Shown here piece by piece: positions 61,506 to 64,000 of a DNA stretch of 64,000 nt. Source of the DNA: Hysterangium stoloniferum (lineage: Eukaryota; Basidiomycota; Agaricomycetes; Hysterangiales; Hysterangiaceae); NCBI GenBank assembly GCA_015178975.1, contig WHVD01000072.1, positions 1 through 64,000 on the forward strand, in the 5' to 3' direction. The notes beneath the pieces are model-generated. The model was not told the origin of the DNA. It made no database searches and saw nothing but the letters and a program-made list of their open reading frames with translations. Position 1 is the stretch's first letter. The number at the start of each line of letters is the position of its first letter. Made by a program: the position numbers and the translations under genes.

Positions 61506-62664
61506 TCAATTGATGCAAACAGGGCTAAGCTTTCTCTGTTCAAGTAATAGTGGAAGGTGGAAAATACAAGTGGAAGCTTCCACTTTCTAGCTACATTTCC
61601 TGAGGATTAATATTTCTTTTGCAAAACAATGAGGTGTCAATATCACAGACCAAAGAACAAAAAGACATGTCAAAAATGGAAGAACAAAGGGAAATGGTCT
61701 CCTATTAAAGGACAAAGAAAATTCATTCAGACAATAGAGGCTTTATTGAAAAGGAACCAGTGTAAGTTTGTCACTAGGAATATACCTAATAACCTGCATG
61801 CAATGGTCAAGTCTTTATGATGGTCACTAAGGAGGATGGTCACACTTTATTGAATATACAAAATTTTACTGAATAATCCTCATATTTTCCAAGTGAGACT
61901 ATTCCTTCTGGCCATGACAACTTATTCTATAAGTTTATATTTAATTACCTGAAATTTCATCTTTAAAATATGTAGGCCCTTTTAAAATACACACAAATGA
62001 CATACATAGTTACACAAAATTATTTGGATTAACCTAGATTATTTGGGTTATGACTTATGTAATCTTTGGGTTATGATGTATTCTCTTGTATACAAGCAAA
62101 CTTTCAAATATATTTCATATAATTGAAATTTAGTTGGTTTAGAGAGTTAACCAGAACTATCTGGGGTACCAATCCCCATTGTGCAATTTATTCCAAAAGA
62201 ATAATCTACAGATGATTGTTTGACTAAATTTTGTCAGATATAGGATAAATATTAATATTTCCTTATTCTCCAGAATGTCATCTGATAGACTGAATTTGCT
62301 TAAATATTACTTTTACAACAAACAATATAAATATATACACTTTAGTGGATAAATAACTTTTAAAGTTTTGGGTTATCCTCCTAACACAGTCATTTGTGAA
62401 ACCAGTCTATAACCAAACACACTCAGAGTGTGAGGCTAGAGATTGGACCTTTGTAATCAAATAAAGGGCTGACATAAGCCCAATGTTGTGGAGTGTAGAA
62501 CTTCAACAATAAGTGAAACTACAGTATCCCTTACTAGCCATAGGAGTAATACTAAGTGTAAGTCTTAAGAGACTATCCTTAAGAATGAGCTTCGAAATGA
62601 GATACAATGAAATTGCTTGTTCAATAGTGGGCAAAAGAGAGGCTCTTATATACATGAGGGAGCA
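61506..62664. other. AT-rich, CpG-poor retroelement debris
   Basis: There is no gene. A 63-codon Lys-rich open frame at 61,629-61,820 has no recognisable content. The right end of CpG depletion is at about 62,650. Confidence 0.5.
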
Positions 62665-62900
62665 CATTTTATGACCGGAATTCCCACCGGACTCCGGGCA
62701 CTAACTTATACACACCCACGCCCTATACACACCAATTGTCAGTTTACCGGAATTCCCGCCGGACTCCGTACGTCAGACTTGTCTACATTTGACTTCGTTA
62801 CATTGTGTATCAGTCACTGGAATACCCACCAGACTCCGTCCCTGTCTATGTCCGACCTTGTCCTGCGCGTCAGTCACCGGACCCCACTTGGAAAACCCGT
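62665..62900. repeat. Degenerate tandem repeat, about 60-70 bp period
   Basis: The motif ACCGGAATTCCCRCCGGACTCCG recurs near 62,676 and 62,746, with weaker versions near 62,814 and 62,874, each partly self-complementary (CCGG...CCGG). It lies within the LTR-like segment, and a single related motif occurs in the 59,050-59,536 LTR. Confidence 0.6.
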
Positions 62901-63488
62901 CATCCCTCTAACAGAGCCCCATTCCCATTTTAGTCAAATGACCTGTCATGATTTGGATTCCACTCCCACTCCATTTCCCGTTATGGTTTATGATTTGTCA
63001 CGATTCGGACTCCGCTCTGTTCTGTCACCAAATTTGGTGTTTACTATTCTCATTTTATGTTTTGCTAGTTTCATTTCATTATTACTGGATTTGGTATGTC
63101 ATTCATTCCACGGTCTATATAGTCTGGCAGATGTTGTACATACAATCCAGTCAGAAAATTGGCTTAGATTTCCCCCAGTAATCTAATACATTTTCCACTC
63201 TAAACTCCTACTTGAATTACACTGCTCATGCTAGTCGGAGCCCACGGGCTCCAGCACATCTATCTCACTTATTTATCTCGACTCCCAACCTCTTGACCCA
63301 TGACCTCCGACCTCTGACCCCTTGACCCACAAACCCCGCCCGGACTGCCCGGACTCCCCAGGATTCCTGTCCGCCTGTCTGAAATTGGACAACATGATCT
63401 CGCGAGGGCACAGCCTATAAGCTGAAGCCAAGTCCTACTGGATATTCTGCAGGTTTCTCCAGAAACCCACCATGTATGTACCCTAACA
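62670..63488 (+). repeat. LTR-like segment, inverted relative to 59,050-59,536
   Basis: The right end reads CCCTAACA at 63,481-63,488 and positions 63,407-63,438 match 59,109-59,141 in reverse complement. Further weaker matches occur across about 400 bp. The left border is not determined. Unlike the left relative, it retains CpG, so it is probably younger. Confidence 0.5.
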
Positions 63489-63612
63489 GCACAGGTTCAT
63501 GGGAGCCATCATATACACGAATAAAGACATGGTTGTCAGGAGCATATGGGGGTTGAATACCTTGTCAATGGAGAAAATGAAGGCATTCTTTGGAGGAGTG
63601 TGAGTAGGCTGG

Positions 63613-64000
63613 TGTGAAGAGTCGATAGATTCTGACCGTTCGATATACGAAGAATAGTGTTTATTCAACTACTATTAGCAGGTATTGACCGTACAGTACA
63701 ATACCGTAGATTACTAGACAAGCTGTACTAGTAAGAAGACACGCTATGCGTTGCAAGAGCAACTGTACAGTTGCTCTTGATGGCTAGAATGAAAGAATGA
63801 AAGAGTTGACCTTCACGGTACAACTTGTAGCTAGATGTAAAATAGATAATCAACGTGAAGCTGAATATCTAGAGTAAAGAAATAATAATGCGAGTCGACT
63901 ATAATGTCGACTAGCGCAAAGACCTTAGATTGGAACTCGACCTTCGCGGTTCGAGTCCAAAGTACGTTAGTATGCAAGAGAATACTACCTTTAAAGGTAG
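63613..64000 (-). repeat. LTR of the 60,238 family, cut by the window end
   Basis: It starts with TGTGAAGAGTC as at 60,238 and the following 200 bp align loosely in the same orientation (for example TTGACCTTCACGGTACAAC against TTGATCTTTACAGTACAAT). It could be the 5' LTR of the element whose pol remnant lies at 60,661-61,505, or of another element beyond the window. Confidence 0.5.

Noticed and set aside
62617..63186. 189-codon open frame on the plus strand
   Set aside because: It spans LTR-like tandem repeats with composition unlike protein, and no relative is recognisable.
63935..63975. B-box-like GGTTCGAGTCC near the window end
   Set aside because: It lies inside an LTR within a local inverted repeat and no A box or tRNA fold precedes it.

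Overview
The window looks like nuclear DNA of a filamentous basidiomycete (Agaricomycetes). The support is short GT-AG introns of about 46-68 bp with CTRAC-type branch sites, a mitochondrial DNA polymerase gamma of fungal type, a hydrolase/NB-ARC/TPR NLR of the mushroom type, and two mushroom-expanded families (DUF6699 proteins and WW-domain membrane proteins). I do not try to name a species. Layout: positions 1-12,720 are a transposon block. It holds a plus-strand Helitron with an intact Rep-helicase core (1828-5298), a second, heavily decayed Helitron on the minus strand lying tail to tail with it (about 5678-10,420), and a broken Tc1/mariner transposase (about 11,514-12,560). Positions 13,770-25,110 hold a diverged tandem duplication of about 4.5 kb. 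Each copy carries a decayed gene for a WW-domain multi-pass membrane protein, and a third, smaller remnant follows. Positions 28,612-37,803 hold a young head-to-tail duplication (copies of 4682 and 4510 bp). Each copy has a plus-strand DUF6699 gene and a minus-strand DUF6699 gene. A further DUF6699 gene lies at 41,933-42,607. The plus-strand pair is intact. Of the minus-strand pair only the right copy survives; the left has no start codon, a mutated splice acceptor and a 1-nt deletion. Between the duplicates a 19-bp minisatellite differs from 1.7 to 12.7 copies. Positions 47,549-51,641 hold the one clear housekeeping gene, MIP1 (polymerase gamma), with all exonuclease and polymerase motifs. 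Positions 54,395-59,054 hold a seven-exon NLR gene: an alpha/beta hydrolase with a GxSxG nucleophile, an NB-ARC ATPase, and 16 almost identical 42-residue TPR units whose differences fall at a few positions. This is the most interesting object in the window, a candidate self/non-self or immune receptor with a repeat-shuffled ligand surface. Its stop codon coincides with the start of a putative LTR. Positions 59,050-64,000 are a graveyard of LTR retroelements (LTR pieces in both orientations, a broken Ty3/gypsy pol, a broken gag-like gene). CpG content changes along the window: the transposon block and the NLR 3' part plus the retroelement block are nearly free of CpG, while the middle is not, which suggests methylation-driven decay whose edge runs through the NLR gene. 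The accessory genes (NLR, DUF6699, WW family) do not form a pathway; they are fast-evolving duplicated families set among transposons around one conserved gene.
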